From: CAZHTF01 sp964535305
GTDB taxonomy: Bacteria; Planctomycetota; Phycisphaerae; UBA1845; Fen-1342
Length of the DNA stretch: 39,183 bases
Assembly (NCBI GenBank): GCA_964535305.1
Contig: CAZHTF010000023.1
Location: 1-39,183, forward strand
Direction: 5' to 3'
The notes beneath the pieces were generated by a model that saw nothing but the letters and a program-made list of their open reading frames with translations, did no database searches and was not told where the DNA came from. This document shows, piece by piece, positions 15,889 to 23,571 of the stretch (positions within the stretch are counted from its first letter, which is position 1; every line of letters begins with the position of its first letter). Made by a program: the position numbers and the translations under genes.

Positions 15889-15916
15889 ATTGTATGCTAA
15901 ATGCGCCGTTCGTCCA
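15889..15916 (-). promoter_or_regulatory. Putative housekeeping-type promoter of the PAAR-VgrG island
   Basis: On the minus strand TGGACG (15916-15911) and TACAAT (15894-15889) are separated by 16 bases. They match the -35 consensus at 4 of 6 positions and the -10 at 5 of 6. They lie about 65 bp before the PAAR start in the divergent gap with the YHS gene. No operator-like repeat was seen. Consensus use in this lineage is assumed. Confidence 0.35.
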
Positions 15917-16079
15917 GCGCCGCTTCGCACGAGATTCTGCGAACCTTCGGAATGGCCGCGGCATGCCGCTTGCCCGACGGCGTGTGGCTGGGTACGACAA
16001 TGCAGCGTGACAGGCGACCGGCAGCGCTGGTGCTGGCCAGGCGCCCCCCGCGCAACGCCCAACAAAGGAGTATTCGAGC

Positions 16080-16709
16080 ATGACACGCAGGATAACTTCG
16101 ACGACGTTGATGCTCGCCGCGCTGGCGCTCACCGCTATTGCGCAAGAAGGGAAACCCGCCGACCCGCCAAAGGAAGCCGCCGTGGCCCTGCCCATGTGCC
16201 CGGTGATGGAGGAGCTTGCTGACCTGAGCATCTTTGTCGAAAGCGACCAGGGCCCGGTCTTCCTCTGCTGCGCGGAGTGCAAGGACAAATACAGCAGCGA
16301 CCCGGCAAAGTACGCCGCCAACCTAGAAAAGCAGCGCGATTTGCTGGAAAAAATGCCCAAGACCCAGGTCCGCTGCCCGGTCAGCGGAAAGGCTGTCAGC
16401 AAGGACGCATTCATCGAGGACGCCGGCAAGAAGATCTCCTTCTGCTGCAAAGCCTGCCCCGAGGGCTACAAAAAAGAGCCCGCCAAGTTCAGCAAGAAGC
16501 TCGCCAACGCATACACGTACCAAACGCGCTGCCCCGTCAGCGGCGAGCCGATCGACCCGGCGGTCTTTCTCGACCTGAAGACCAAGCAGCGGATTTACTT
16601 CTCAGACAAGGAATGCGTAACCAAGTTCAATAGCGAGCCCGCCAAGTACGTCGAGAAGCTGGCCAAGATGGGCGTGCACGTGGACGCCGAAAAGGTCGGG
16701 AAGAAGTAA
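16080..16709 (+). CDS. Secreted triple-YHS cysteine-rich protein, probable metal binder
   Basis: A 209-residue exported protein. A signal peptide (about 1-21, M-T-R-R-I...A-L-A-L-T-A-I-A-Q) precedes three tandem YHS-like units. Unit 1 runs from C-P-V-M to F-L-C-C-A-E-C-K-D-K-Y...P-A-K-Y. Unit 2 runs from C-P-V-S-G-K to F-C-C-K-A-C...P-A-K-F. Unit 3 runs from C-P-V-S-G-E to F-S-D-K-E-C...P-A-K-Y. The third has lost the first Cys of the C-C pair (Ser-Asp instead), so it may bind differently. YHS domains occur in metal handling proteins and copper ATPases, so binding of copper or a similar metal in the periplasm is likely but inferred. AAGGAG lies nine bases before the ATG. Its stop is 12 bp from the next gene, which has one related unit. 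Confidence 0.85.
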   Translation: MTRRITSTTLMLAALALTAIAQEGKPADPPKEAAVALPMCPVMEELADLSIFVESDQGPVFLCCAECKDKYSSDPAKYAANLEKQRDLLEKMPKTQVRCPVSGKAVSKDAFIEDAGKKISFCCKACPEGYKKEPAKFSKKLANAYTYQTRCPVSGEPIDPAVFLDLKTKQRIYFSDKECVTKFNSEPAKYVEKLAKMGVHVDAEKVGKK

Positions 16710-16721
16710 CCCGGGCCTGTC

Positions 16722-17654
16722 GTGAAACGCCGAACCCGCATGGCGCTGGGGCTCGCCGCCGGCATGCTGGCGGCTTGGCCGATCGCGGCGGAGCGGGCGT
16801 CTGGCCAGCAGCAACCGAGCAGCCCGCAAGCGGCGCCCGTATCGCAGTCGCCGCCGGCAACGGCCGCAGCACCACCGGCGGCGCCGCCCACGACCGCGCC
16901 GGCGGGAACGGTGCTCAATGCGCTTTGCCCCGTGATGACCTCCGAACCCGCCCTGGCTGAGTTCGTCGTCGAGTACGACGGACGCCGGGTCGCGTTCTGC
17001 TGTGGCATCTGCATCCGGAAGTTCACCGCCAACCCGCAGCGCTACCTGGCCCGGCTGCCACAGTTCGCGTCAGCCGGCGAGGCGTCGGGCGGCACGCGCG
17101 ACGCATCCGCGCCGTCCGCGACGCCTGCTCAGCCTGCCGCACTGGCCGCCTCGAGCGAAACGCTGGACGTGGGTACGTCGGTCATCGGAACGCTGGATCA
17201 GCCGGACCTTGCGGAGGAGGAACGGCCGGCGCTCCTGGGCCGGCTGCATCCGGTCATTGTGCATTTCCCTTTGGCCGGCGCGCCGCTGGCGCTATTGGCG
17301 TGGGTGCTCTGGCGCGTCAGCGGCGCCCGCGGCTTGGCGCTCGCGGATGTGCCGCCGCTGCTGGCCGCGACTCTGGCGTCCGTCATGGCGGTGATCAGCG
17401 GGAATGTGGCCGAGCAATCCACCGCATTCGGGGCCAGCCTGCAACCGATGTTGGAGCGGCACGAGCAGGTCGGGACGGCGACAATGATCGCACTGCTGCT
17501 GCTCAGCGGGCTGCGGGCCTGGTGCCTGCGCTGGCAGACGCGCGTGCTGCACGGAATTTACGCCGCCGGCCTGTTCCTGGTGTGTGCCGGCCTGGGCTGG
17601 GCCGGCTTTCTGGGCGGCGGCCTGGTGCACGGACCAGATCATCTTGGCTGGTAG
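16722..17654 (+). CDS. YHS-domain protein with DUF2231-like membrane domain
   Basis: A 310-residue protein. An N-terminal export signal (basic start, hydrophobic core at about 7-22) is followed by a Pro/Ala-rich linker. A single YHS-like unit sits at about 66-112 (A-L-C-P-V-M...F-C-C-G-I-C-I-R-K-F...P-Q-R-Y). After a second Ala/Pro linker come about four TM helices (170-305) with the DUF2231 pattern L-H-P-V-I-V-H-F-P-L-A, a mid-domain H-E-Q-V-G, and the end G-G-L-V-H-G-P-D-H-L-G-W. The conserved His residues could hold heme or metal, but the family has no settled function. GTG at 16722 is taken. ATG at 16740 is an equally possible start, and neither has a strong ribosome site. It is co-transcribed with the triple-YHS gene 12 bp upstream, and a joint metal/redox role is inferred. 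Confidence 0.82.
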   Translation: MKRRTRMALGLAAGMLAAWPIAAERASGQQQPSSPQAAPVSQSPPATAAAPPAAPPTTAPAGTVLNALCPVMTSEPALAEFVVEYDGRRVAFCCGICIRKFTANPQRYLARLPQFASAGEASGGTRDASAPSATPAQPAALAASSETLDVGTSVIGTLDQPDLAEEERPALLGRLHPVIVHFPLAGAPLALLAWVLWRVSGARGLALADVPPLLAATLASVMAVISGNVAEQSTAFGASLQPMLERHEQVGTATMIALLLLSGLRAWCLRWQTRVLHGIYAAGLFLVCAGLGWAGFLGGGLVHGPDHLGW

Positions 17655-17726
17655 CCGACGCGCATTTTTCGCCCGCGGATTCGACCTGCCGGCGTGCTGC
17701 AGGCCGGCTACTCGTCTGTCCGCGCT

Positions 17727-17762
17727 TTGACAGACGGTCCGCGACCGAAAAGAATATACAAT
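17727..17762 (+). promoter_or_regulatory. Putative promoter of tatA
   Basis: A perfect TTGACA (17727-17732) is followed after 17 bases by AAGAAT (17750-17755, 4 of 6), inside an A/T-rich patch AATATACAAT reaching 17762. It stands out in this GC-rich DNA and would give a leader of about 35-45 bases. A short GCCGGC/GCCGGC hairpin (17688-17708) just upstream could end the preceding transcript. Confidence 0.5.
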
Positions 17763-17801
17763 AGAGGGAGTTGCGTTCGCGGGGGCGCGTTAGGAAGACT
17801 T

Positions 17802-18074
17802 ATGAACATGCTGGCGCTGCTTGCCTTCTCGCCGTTCGACCCGATGCACATGCTGGTCATCGGCGTGGTCGCGCTGCTTCTGTTCGGCAAGCGGCTGCCC
17901 GAAGTCGGACGCTCGCTGGGTCGCGGAATCTCCGAGTTTAAAAAGGGTCTGAAGGACGTTCAGGAAGAGCTGAGCAAGGAGGAGCCGCACGTTCCGCCAC
18001 CCAAGCTGCATCCGCCGAGCGAGACACACGCGCGCTCCGAGCAGCGCGTGCCCGCCGAGCACGAAGCCCGCTGA
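17802..18074 (+). CDS. tatA: Twin-arginine translocase subunit TatA/TatE
   Basis: TatA oligomerises to form the pore-like part of the Tat system that exports folded proteins. The 90-residue product has a short N-terminal membrane helix (about 14-30, M-H-M-L-V-I-G-V-V-A-L-L-L), the hinge F-G-K-R-L-P-E, an amphipathic helix (G-R-S-L-G-R-G-I-S-E-F-K-K-G-L) and a charged, Pro-rich tail. All are TatA hallmarks. TatB would be longer, with a Glu early in the TM. ATG at 17802 has AGGA seven bases upstream. A second ATG at 17808 is possible but has poorer spacing. tatB and tatC are not in the window. The amine oxidase at 19347 has a Tat signal and is a plausible client. Confidence 0.94.
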   Translation: MNMLALLAFSPFDPMHMLVIGVVALLLFGKRLPEVGRSLGRGISEFKKGLKDVQEELSKEEPHVPPPKLHPPSETHARSEQRVPAEHEAR

Positions 18075-18285
18075 TCGACGACCGCAACGTCGCCCAGAAC
18101 CGCACGGGGGCCGTTGGCGTCCGATAGATCGGGCCTCCCGCACGCTGACCACGAATTTTCCAGGACAGGCTGATCCATGCCGCGAGCGATGCGTATTCTC
18201 TAAATAGAGTGCCGCGCGGCGGCTGCCGCACGTCGCAGCCCAGCGATCCGTGGCATTGTGCGCGCTTGTCGGAGCTGGCGGACGC
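18075..18285. other. Intergenic stretch between tatA and the SirB1-family gene
   Basis: About 210 bases. No convincing open frame, hairpin with T-run or consensus promoter was recognised. A short AT-rich patch (TATTCTCTAAATAGAG near 18190-18205) is the only compositional break and may mark the promoter of the next gene. Confidence 0.3.
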
Positions 18286-19101
18286 ATGCATCCTTTCGAC
18301 TCACTGATGGAGCTCGACACCCCCGACGTGCGGCTTGACTGCGCCGCGCTGCACCTGGCGCGGGACGTCTATCCGCACGTGGCGCTGAGCACTTACCTGC
18401 AGCAGCTCGACGAGATCGCCGAGCAGGTCGCTGCCCGCCGCCCGGGGCTGGGCGCGGCGCAGCGCTACCGCGCGCTGCGCGAGGTGCTGGTCGCAGAGCT
18501 GGGCTTTCGCGGCAACGCGGACGATTACTACAGCGCCGAGAACAGCTATCTGAACCGCGTGCTGGACACGCGCATCGGCATCCCGATCAGCCTCGCGATC
18601 GTCTGGGTCGAGGTCGGCCGGCGGCTGAACTGGCCGATCGCCGGAGTCGGCTTTCCCGGGCACTTCCTCGTCCGCATCGACGACCCCGAACGCTTCGTCA
18701 TGGTCGACCCGTTCGGCGGCGGCCGCTCGCTGGCGATCGACGATTGTCGCAAGCTGCTCGCTCAGCAGTTCGACGGAAAGCTGACCTTCGCCTCTGCTTT
18801 CCTCGAGCCCTGCGACACGCGCAGCACGCTGATCCGCCTGCTCAACAACCTCCGCACCATCTACACCATCCGCCAGGAATGGCGCCGGCTGGTCGAAGTG
18901 CTGCGACGCCTTGACGCCGCCGAGCCCAACAACGGCCGGCACCTGCTCGAGCTCGCCGACGTGCTCTTCCGCATCGGCAGCGTCCGCGGCGCACAGGCCT
19001 GCATGGCCGAATCGCTGCGGCGGCAATCCTCCGACGATGAGCGCGCCAACGTGCAGCGCAATTGCGAGCGGCTGCAAGCCGCGATCGCGTCGCTGAATTA
19101 A
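18286..19101 (+). CDS. SirB1-family transglutaminase-like protein with C-terminal TPR-type helices
   Basis: A 271-residue cytoplasmic protein. The SirB1/YchA core spans about 40-180, with Y-Y-S-A-E-N-S-Y-L-N-R-V-L-D-T-R-I-G-I-P-I-S-L-A-I-V-W split across the helix that carries the family signature, then G-F-P-G-H-F-L-V-R and D-P-F-G-G-G. The residual transglutaminase Cys is replaced by Ser in I-P-I-S-L, as is usual in this family, so it is probably not a protease. The last 80 residues resemble TPR helices (L-L-N-N-L-R...R-L-D-A-A-E-P-N-N). ATG at 18286 follows GGCGGA. The open frame starts 12 codons earlier without a ribosome site. Function of the family is unresolved. Confidence 0.88.
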   Translation: MHPFDSLMELDTPDVRLDCAALHLARDVYPHVALSTYLQQLDEIAEQVAARRPGLGAAQRYRALREVLVAELGFRGNADDYYSAENSYLNRVLDTRIGIPISLAIVWVEVGRRLNWPIAGVGFPGHFLVRIDDPERFVMVDPFGGGRSLAIDDCRKLLAQQFDGKLTFASAFLEPCDTRSTLIRLLNNLRTIYTIRQEWRRLVEVLRRLDAAEPNNGRHLLELADVLFRIGSVRGAQACMAESLRRQSSDDERANVQRNCERLQAAIASLN

Positions 19102-19104
19102 CGA

Positions 19105-19260
19105 CAGTTGCGAGTAGCGAGTAGCGAAGAACGAGTTACAAACGAAAGACTGCGTCGATTTCAGCCGCGCGAGCGTGACCGAATCTGCCTCTGCCTCCGC
19201 GACTCGTTCTTCGTTACTCGCAACTGGCTTAACTCGTTTCTCGCTACTCGAAACTCGCAA
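19105..19260. repeat. Cluster of inverted GAGTAGCGA-type repeats
   Basis: Left arm 19105-19135 begins AGTTGCGAGTAGCGAGTAGC and ends GAAGAACGAG. The arm at 19203-19226 is its inverse, missing one 7-base GAGTAGC unit. A third, also inverted, copy lies at 19231-19260 and includes CTCGCTACTCGAAACTCGCA. The arms enclose about 67 bases and could pair into a long stem. The cluster fills the gap between the SirB1-family stop and the amine oxidase. Similar short dispersed motifs occur in many environmental genomes, and I cannot name a family. Confidence 0.8.
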
Positions 19261-19346
19261 TTTTTCGCTATAGTGCTCCGCTGCGGAGCGCGCGACGTCG
19301 GCGCAACGCGCCGCCAGCCCCGCGGACACACTTCGGAGATGCACGC

Positions 19347-20828
19347 ATGCCCGGCTCACTTTACGCGTTACTGAATCAGCGCTACGGTCGCCGCATCGAC
19401 GCGTCCACACGCCGCGAATTCCTGCGGGCGACGCTAACCGGCGCCGCGGGCCTGCTGCTGAGCAGCCACGTCTCCGGGCAGCCCGCCAAGTCCACTGGCA
19501 AGCGCGTGGTCATCATCGGCGCGGGATTCTCCGGGCTCGCCTGCGCGCACGAGCTGCGCAGCGCCGGATACGACGTCACCATCCTCGAAGCGCGCAACCG
19601 CGTCGGCGGACGCGTGCTGAGCTTCGGCGATTTCGTCCCCGGGCGAAACATGGAGGGCGGAGCCGAACTGATCGGCTCCAACCACCCCACCTGGGTTGCC
19701 TACAAAGAGAAATTCGGCTTCGAATTCCTCGACGTCGAAAGCGACGACGAGCTCGAATATCCGATCGTCATCGGTGGCCGCAAGCTGACCTCCGAGATGT
19801 CTGCCGCGCTTTGGGAAGAGCTTGAAACCGCGTTCGCCAGCATCAACAAGGACGCCGCCCCGATCGACGCCGATGAACCCTGGAATTCGCCAAACGCCGC
19901 CGAGCTCGACAAGAAGACCGTTGCCGATTGGATCCATGAGCAGAAATTCGCCGAGCTCTGCAAGGCGGCCGTCACCGCACATCTCGCCGGCGACAACGGC
20001 GTCGCGACCGAAAAGCAGAGTTACCTGGGGTTGCTGACGGCTGTAAAGGGCGGCGGGCTCGAGCGCTACTGGACCGAGACCGAGGTCTATCGCCTGAAGG
20101 GCGGCAACGAGCAGCTCGCCAGGAAGCTCGCCGAGCAGATCGGCAAAGATCGCATCGTGCTGCAATTGGCGGCCAAGTCGATCGCCAGCAAAGGTGCAAA
20201 CATGGTCGTGACCGGCGCAGACGGCCGCACGCTGGAGTGCGACGACGTGGTGCTCGCCGTCCCGCCGACCGTCTGGAGCAAGATCAGCATCTCGCCAGAC
20301 CTGCCCGCAGCGCTCAAGCCGCAGATGGGCTCGAATGTGAAATACCTGATCTCGCTCAAGGGCCGCTTTTGGAAAGGCTCAGGGCTATCGCCCACCAGCC
20401 TGGGCGACGGCGACATCGCCTGGACCTGGGAAGGCACCGACGGGCAAGAGGGCGACGCACCCGCCGGCATGGTGGCGTTCTCCGGCGCCGCCGGATCCGA
20501 GAACGTCCGCCGCTATCCGAAGGAGCGCCGCGACGAGCTCTACAAGGCGCAGATCGAAAAGATCTACCCGGGCTTCAGCGAGAGTTTCGTGAGCTCGCGC
20601 TTCATGGACTGGCCTGGCGACCCGCTCACCGGCGCGTCGTACTCCTTTCCCGCGCCAGGCGAAGTCACCAGCGTCGGACCCATGCTGCAGAAGGGCCTTG
20701 GCCGGCTGCACTTCGCCGGCGAGCACTGCTGCTACAAGTTCGTCGGGTATATGGAAGGCGCACTGAACTCGGGCGTGACGCTGGCCAAGCGATTGGCGCA
20801 GCGCGACGGCGTGAAAACCAGCGGCTGA
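19347..20828 (+). CDS. FAD-dependent amine oxidase with Tat signal
   Basis: An exported flavoenzyme that would oxidise an amine, producing aldehyde, ammonia and H2O2. The 493-residue protein has a Tat signal (T-R-R-E-F-L-R at 21-27, then A-T-L-T-G-A-A-G-L-L-L). The FAD-binding Rossmann motif V-V-I-I-G-A-G-F-S-G is at 54-63, followed by the E-A-R-N-R-V-G-G-R-V flavin motif, a central substrate domain and the C-terminal flavin signature L-H-F-A-G-E-H...G-Y-M-E-G-A-L-N-S-G. Length fits flavin monoamine oxidases (about 450-500). ATG at 19347 has GGAG nine bases upstream and gives a complete Tat signal. Export folded with cofactor through Tat fits the nearby tatA. The substrate (monoamine, polyamine or amino acid) cannot be predicted. 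Confidence 0.93.
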   Translation: MPGSLYALLNQRYGRRIDASTRREFLRATLTGAAGLLLSSHVSGQPAKSTGKRVVIIGAGFSGLACAHELRSAGYDVTILEARNRVGGRVLSFGDFVPGRNMEGGAELIGSNHPTWVAYKEKFGFEFLDVESDDELEYPIVIGGRKLTSEMSAALWEELETAFASINKDAAPIDADEPWNSPNAAELDKKTVADWIHEQKFAELCKAAVTAHLAGDNGVATEKQSYLGLLTAVKGGGLERYWTETEVYRLKGGNEQLARKLAEQIGKDRIVLQLAAKSIASKGANMVVTGADGRTLECDDVVLAVPPTVWSKISISPDLPAALKPQMGSNVKYLISLKGRFWKGSGLSPTSLGDGDIAWTWEGTDGQEGDAPAGMVAFSGAAGSENVRRYPKERRDELYKAQIEKIYPGFSESFVSSRFMDWPGDPLTGASYSFPAPGEVTSVGPMLQKGLGRLHFAGEHCCYKFVGYMEGALNSGVTLAKRLAQRDGVKTSG

Positions 20829-21201
20829 GAACGCAACGCGCGACCTGAAATTCGCAGTTTGACATCTGCAATCTGAAATCGGATGCAGACGTGCAAATGG
20901 AGCGCGCGTTGATCGCGCGCACGTAGAGCCGCGACCGCCAGGGAGCGGGCAGGCCGCCCGTGAAATGCGCCGGACAACGAAACTCGCGCCGCCTTTGGCC
21001 ATCGACGCCGGCGGCGCGATTTTCGCCCCAACGGGGCTAAGAAACGTAGCCACGGGTGGAGCGCGGGCCCTGCGGGGCCGGGTCTAGAGCGTCTAAACAC
21101 GCTGCGGGCCTTCGGCCCTGCGCTCCACCCGTGGCCACATTCCGCGGGCCCTGCGGGGCCGAGTTCAAGGCACTACGCGACGGAGCAAACATGAAACCGC
21201 T
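20829..21201. other. Convergent intergenic region with hairpins and repeated GC boxes
   Basis: About 370 bases between two convergent genes, with no credible coding frame. The first part (20845-20890) is AT-richer with a TTTGACATCTGCAATCTGAAATC-like degenerate text. A GCGCGCG/CGCGCGC hairpin lies near 20902-20921. From 21049 on there is a compact inverted-repeat element described separately. The region probably terminates transcription from both sides. Confidence 0.6.
21049..21161. repeat. Inverted-repeat element with duplicated GCGGGCCCTGCGGGGCCG boxes
   Basis: A perfect 16-base inverted repeat (GCCACGGGTGGAGCGC at 21049-21064 and its complement at 21120-21135) encloses a second hairpin GCTGCGGGCC-TTC-GGCCCTGC (about 21101-21120). 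The box GCGGGCCCTGCGGGGCCG occurs at 21063-21080 and again at 21144-21161. It sits between the amine oxidase and choice-of-anchor-B stops and may act as a bidirectional terminator or be a small REP-like mobile repeat. Confidence 0.75.
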
Positions 21202-23469
21202 CTAGCACGGCGCGTTCCAATTCTGCAGCAGCATGCCCAGGTCTGATTCGTCTGTGTCGTTGTCGCCGTCCAGGTCGCCGCCGCCGCCGCTCTGCCAAGC
21301 TTGCAGCAGGATTCCCAGGTCGGCTTCGTTCACGCGGCGGTCGTTGTTGAGATCCGCTGGGCATGGTCCGCCGCAATCAATCAGATCGAGCTGGAAGTCG
21401 TCGAGCGCGGCCTCGACGGTCGAATCGGCGAGCAGGTCCGATGCGATGAAGCGGAAGCGGACACTGCTGCTGAGCGGGATGATGTCCGTGAGCTGTGCTT
21501 CCTTGTAGCGCCACTGGGCGCCGGAGGCGTCTGGCCCACCGGGGCCGACAGTCTCGAACAACGCCCAGTTCGCGCCGCCGTCGCGCGAGACCTCCACCCG
21601 CAGCGCATCGTGTGTCGGGTAGCCAAAGCCGCCGAAGTACCAGCGCCAGTACGAGACGCGCACACGCTGGGCGCTGCTCAGATCGAAGACCGGGGAAAGC
21701 AGCGTGGTCTTTCCGCCGTCGACGTCCGCAGCGTCAACGCCCCCGCCGGCCACGCCCTGCCCGGTAAACCAGCAGTTTGTGCCGACGGCACTGAAGTCTT
21801 CATCCGGTTGCGGGGTGCCCGTGCCAATCGGATCGCCGCGCGTCCACACGCCGCCGGTGGCGTCGTCGTCCGCGGCGCCGGCGGTCCAGCCACTGGGAAC
21901 CTGGAAATCGTCGAAGCGGATCGCAACGCTCGCCGCAGCGCGGGCCGTGTGCGATGCGCCGAGCGGGTCGCGCCACAGCGAGCCGCCGAGCGCGCGGGCG
22001 CTGAAGAAGTAAGAAATTGTGCGGTCGCACGGCAAGGTCGGGAACGCCGCGCGATACAGGCCGCCGCCCAGCGGCGTCAGCGCGCTGCTGCGGAGCGTGC
22101 CACTGCCGTCATCCCAGTTCAGCGACTCTGAGCCAGGCTGAATCGAGACGCCGGCCTGCGGCGTGATTCGCACGTCAACCGTCCCGCCGATTGGGTTCAG
22201 CAGACTGGGCAGCGGGCTTGGGTAGCTGAACGTGATTTGCGGCGCGCCGATGTACCAGACGAACAGGCCGCGCTCAATATCGCTGCCAATGACGGTGCCG
22301 CTCGGAAAAAACGGGAAATTGCCCCAAAGACCGTTGAAGAATGGGTCGTCGTCGTCGGGATACGTGTCGAACCACGCGACCTCGACCGGCTGACGCGGAT
22401 TGGTCGCATCAAACACGCGCAGGCCGCTGCGATAGTTGGCCTCAAAGATGCGATTGCCGCGCGTATAAAGATTGTGGCCGATCGCCGGGTTGCCGTTGTT
22501 GAACGTCCCAACGTACGTCGCCTGGGCCGGGTTGGCGACATCGACCATGATCGTCGAGCTTGGCAGCCCGAAAACCGACTCATCAAATTCGTCGTTGAGG
22601 TAGCCGAAGCTGCGATCGGGCGTCAGCCAGATCTGATGCGAGTAGCCGGCCAGTGGCCAGTAGACCCGCCGCAGCAGCGTCGGGTTCTGCTTGTCGGTGA
22701 CATCGACGACATCGAGCGCCGTGTCCGAGAATCCGGAATTCAGTCCGCCACACAGATACGCGATTTGCCGGCCAGCCATGGGGCCGCTGCTGTAGGTGAT
22801 CACCTGGCATTCGTGGACGTAGCGGCCTGGGAGTGTGCCCACCAGCGCCGGATTGACTGGATCCGCCAAGCTGTACATCCGCAGCCCGCCGAAGCCGCCG
22901 CCGCAGCGATACAACACGCCGCTGGTTTCGTCGATGAACATCGTGTGCGTGCTGGCGGAGCTGGAGTCGCCGCGATTGCCCAAGTGTCTGACGACGCCTT
23001 GATCGATCTGGCTTAGGTCGATGACCTGAATGCCACCGCCGCCCTCGCTGACGGCGTAGCAATAGTGCTGGTACGTCTTCATGTCGCGCCACATGCTGAG
23101 CGGGCCGCTGACGAAGCCGACCTGCCGCGCGCCGGCCGGATCTGTGATCTCAACGAAGGCCGTGCCGTTCGAAAGGCCCATGATCGCGTACTCGCGGCCC
23201 GCCGGCGATACATAGCCCCAGCAGGTGTTGCCACTGCTGGCGATCGGGGAAAATTCGTTCAGCGCGATCCAGCTCATCAGCGTGACGCCCTGCGACTGGA
23301 ATTGCAGCCCCGATTCGGTCGAGCGCGACGCGATGTAGCCCTTTCCCGCGTAAGGCGGCTGCTTGTCGCGGACTTTCGGATCGTCGGTGTGCGCCAGCGC
23401 GGGTGCTGAAAAACAGGCAGTTGTAAGACAAAACAGGATCGGCACGGCGGAGCGGATCGCACGCGACAT
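21202..23469 (-). CDS. Choice-of-anchor B / LVIVD-type secreted protein with C-terminal dockerin-like repeats
   Basis: A 755-residue exported protein. A signal peptide (about 1-26, ending A-P-A-L-A) is followed by a beta-propeller-like region of the choice-of-anchor B type (about 30-400), with repeats such as A-F-V-E-I-T-D-P-A-G, G-I-Q-V-I-D-L-S, L-R-M-Y-S-L-A-D-P-V-N-P and L-R-V-F-D-A-T-N-P-R-Q-P. Next come Ig-like or beta-sandwich segments (about 405-690). The tail (about 705-755) has two calcium-loop repeats, D-L-N-N-D-R-R-V-N-E-A-D-L-G and D-L-D-G-D-N-D-T-D-E-S-D-L-G, as in planctomycete dockerin-type domains. It is likely cell-surface or secreted. No cohesin partner is present. ATG at 23469 is chosen for its GGGGAG site over GTG/ATG codons at 23490 and 23487. 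Function is unknown beyond adhesion or scaffolding. Confidence 0.9.
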   Translation of the reverse strand: MSRAIRSAVPILFCLTTACFSAPALAHTDDPKVRDKQPPYAGKGYIASRSTESGLQFQSQGVTLMSWIALNEFSPIASSGNTCWGYVSPAGREYAIMGLSNGTAFVEITDPAGARQVGFVSGPLSMWRDMKTYQHYCYAVSEGGGGIQVIDLSQIDQGVVRHLGNRGDSSSASTHTMFIDETSGVLYRCGGGFGGLRMYSLADPVNPALVGTLPGRYVHECQVITYSSGPMAGRQIAYLCGGLNSGFSDTALDVVDVTDKQNPTLLRRVYWPLAGYSHQIWLTPDRSFGYLNDEFDESVFGLPSSTIMVDVANPAQATYVGTFNNGNPAIGHNLYTRGNRIFEANYRSGLRVFDATNPRQPVEVAWFDTYPDDDDPFFNGLWGNFPFFPSGTVIGSDIERGLFVWYIGAPQITFSYPSPLPSLLNPIGGTVDVRITPQAGVSIQPGSESLNWDDGSGTLRSSALTPLGGGLYRAAFPTLPCDRTISYFFSARALGGSLWRDPLGASHTARAAASVAIRFDDFQVPSGWTAGAADDDATGGVWTRGDPIGTGTPQPDEDFSAVGTNCWFTGQGVAGGGVDAADVDGGKTTLLSPVFDLSSAQRVRVSYWRWYFGGFGYPTHDALRVEVSRDGGANWALFETVGPGGPDASGAQWRYKEAQLTDIIPLSSSVRFRFIASDLLADSTVEAALDDFQLDLIDCGGPCPADLNNDRRVNEADLGILLQAWQSGGGGDLDGDNDTDESDLGMLLQNWNAPC

Positions 23470-23571
23470 TGCTGACTCCCCAGACATCACCGATTCGGAA
23501 CCCAGCCGAAGTGTACCCAGCGCCGCGCGCCGCTGTCCAGAAAAATGCGGCGATCGCAGTGCCGCATGCTT

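Noticed and set aside
15879..15898. TTGACG...TATGCT as a plus-strand promoter for the triple-YHS gene
   Set aside because: The spacer is only 8 bases, far too short for a sigma-70-type promoter.
19105..19260. CRISPR-like repeat array
   Set aside because: Copies are inverted, unequal and not separated by regular unique spacers, and no cas gene is present.
21202..21350. Dockerin as evidence of a cellulosome
   Set aside because: No cohesin, glycoside hydrolase or carbohydrate-binding gene is in the window. Planctomycete surface proteins commonly end with such repeats.
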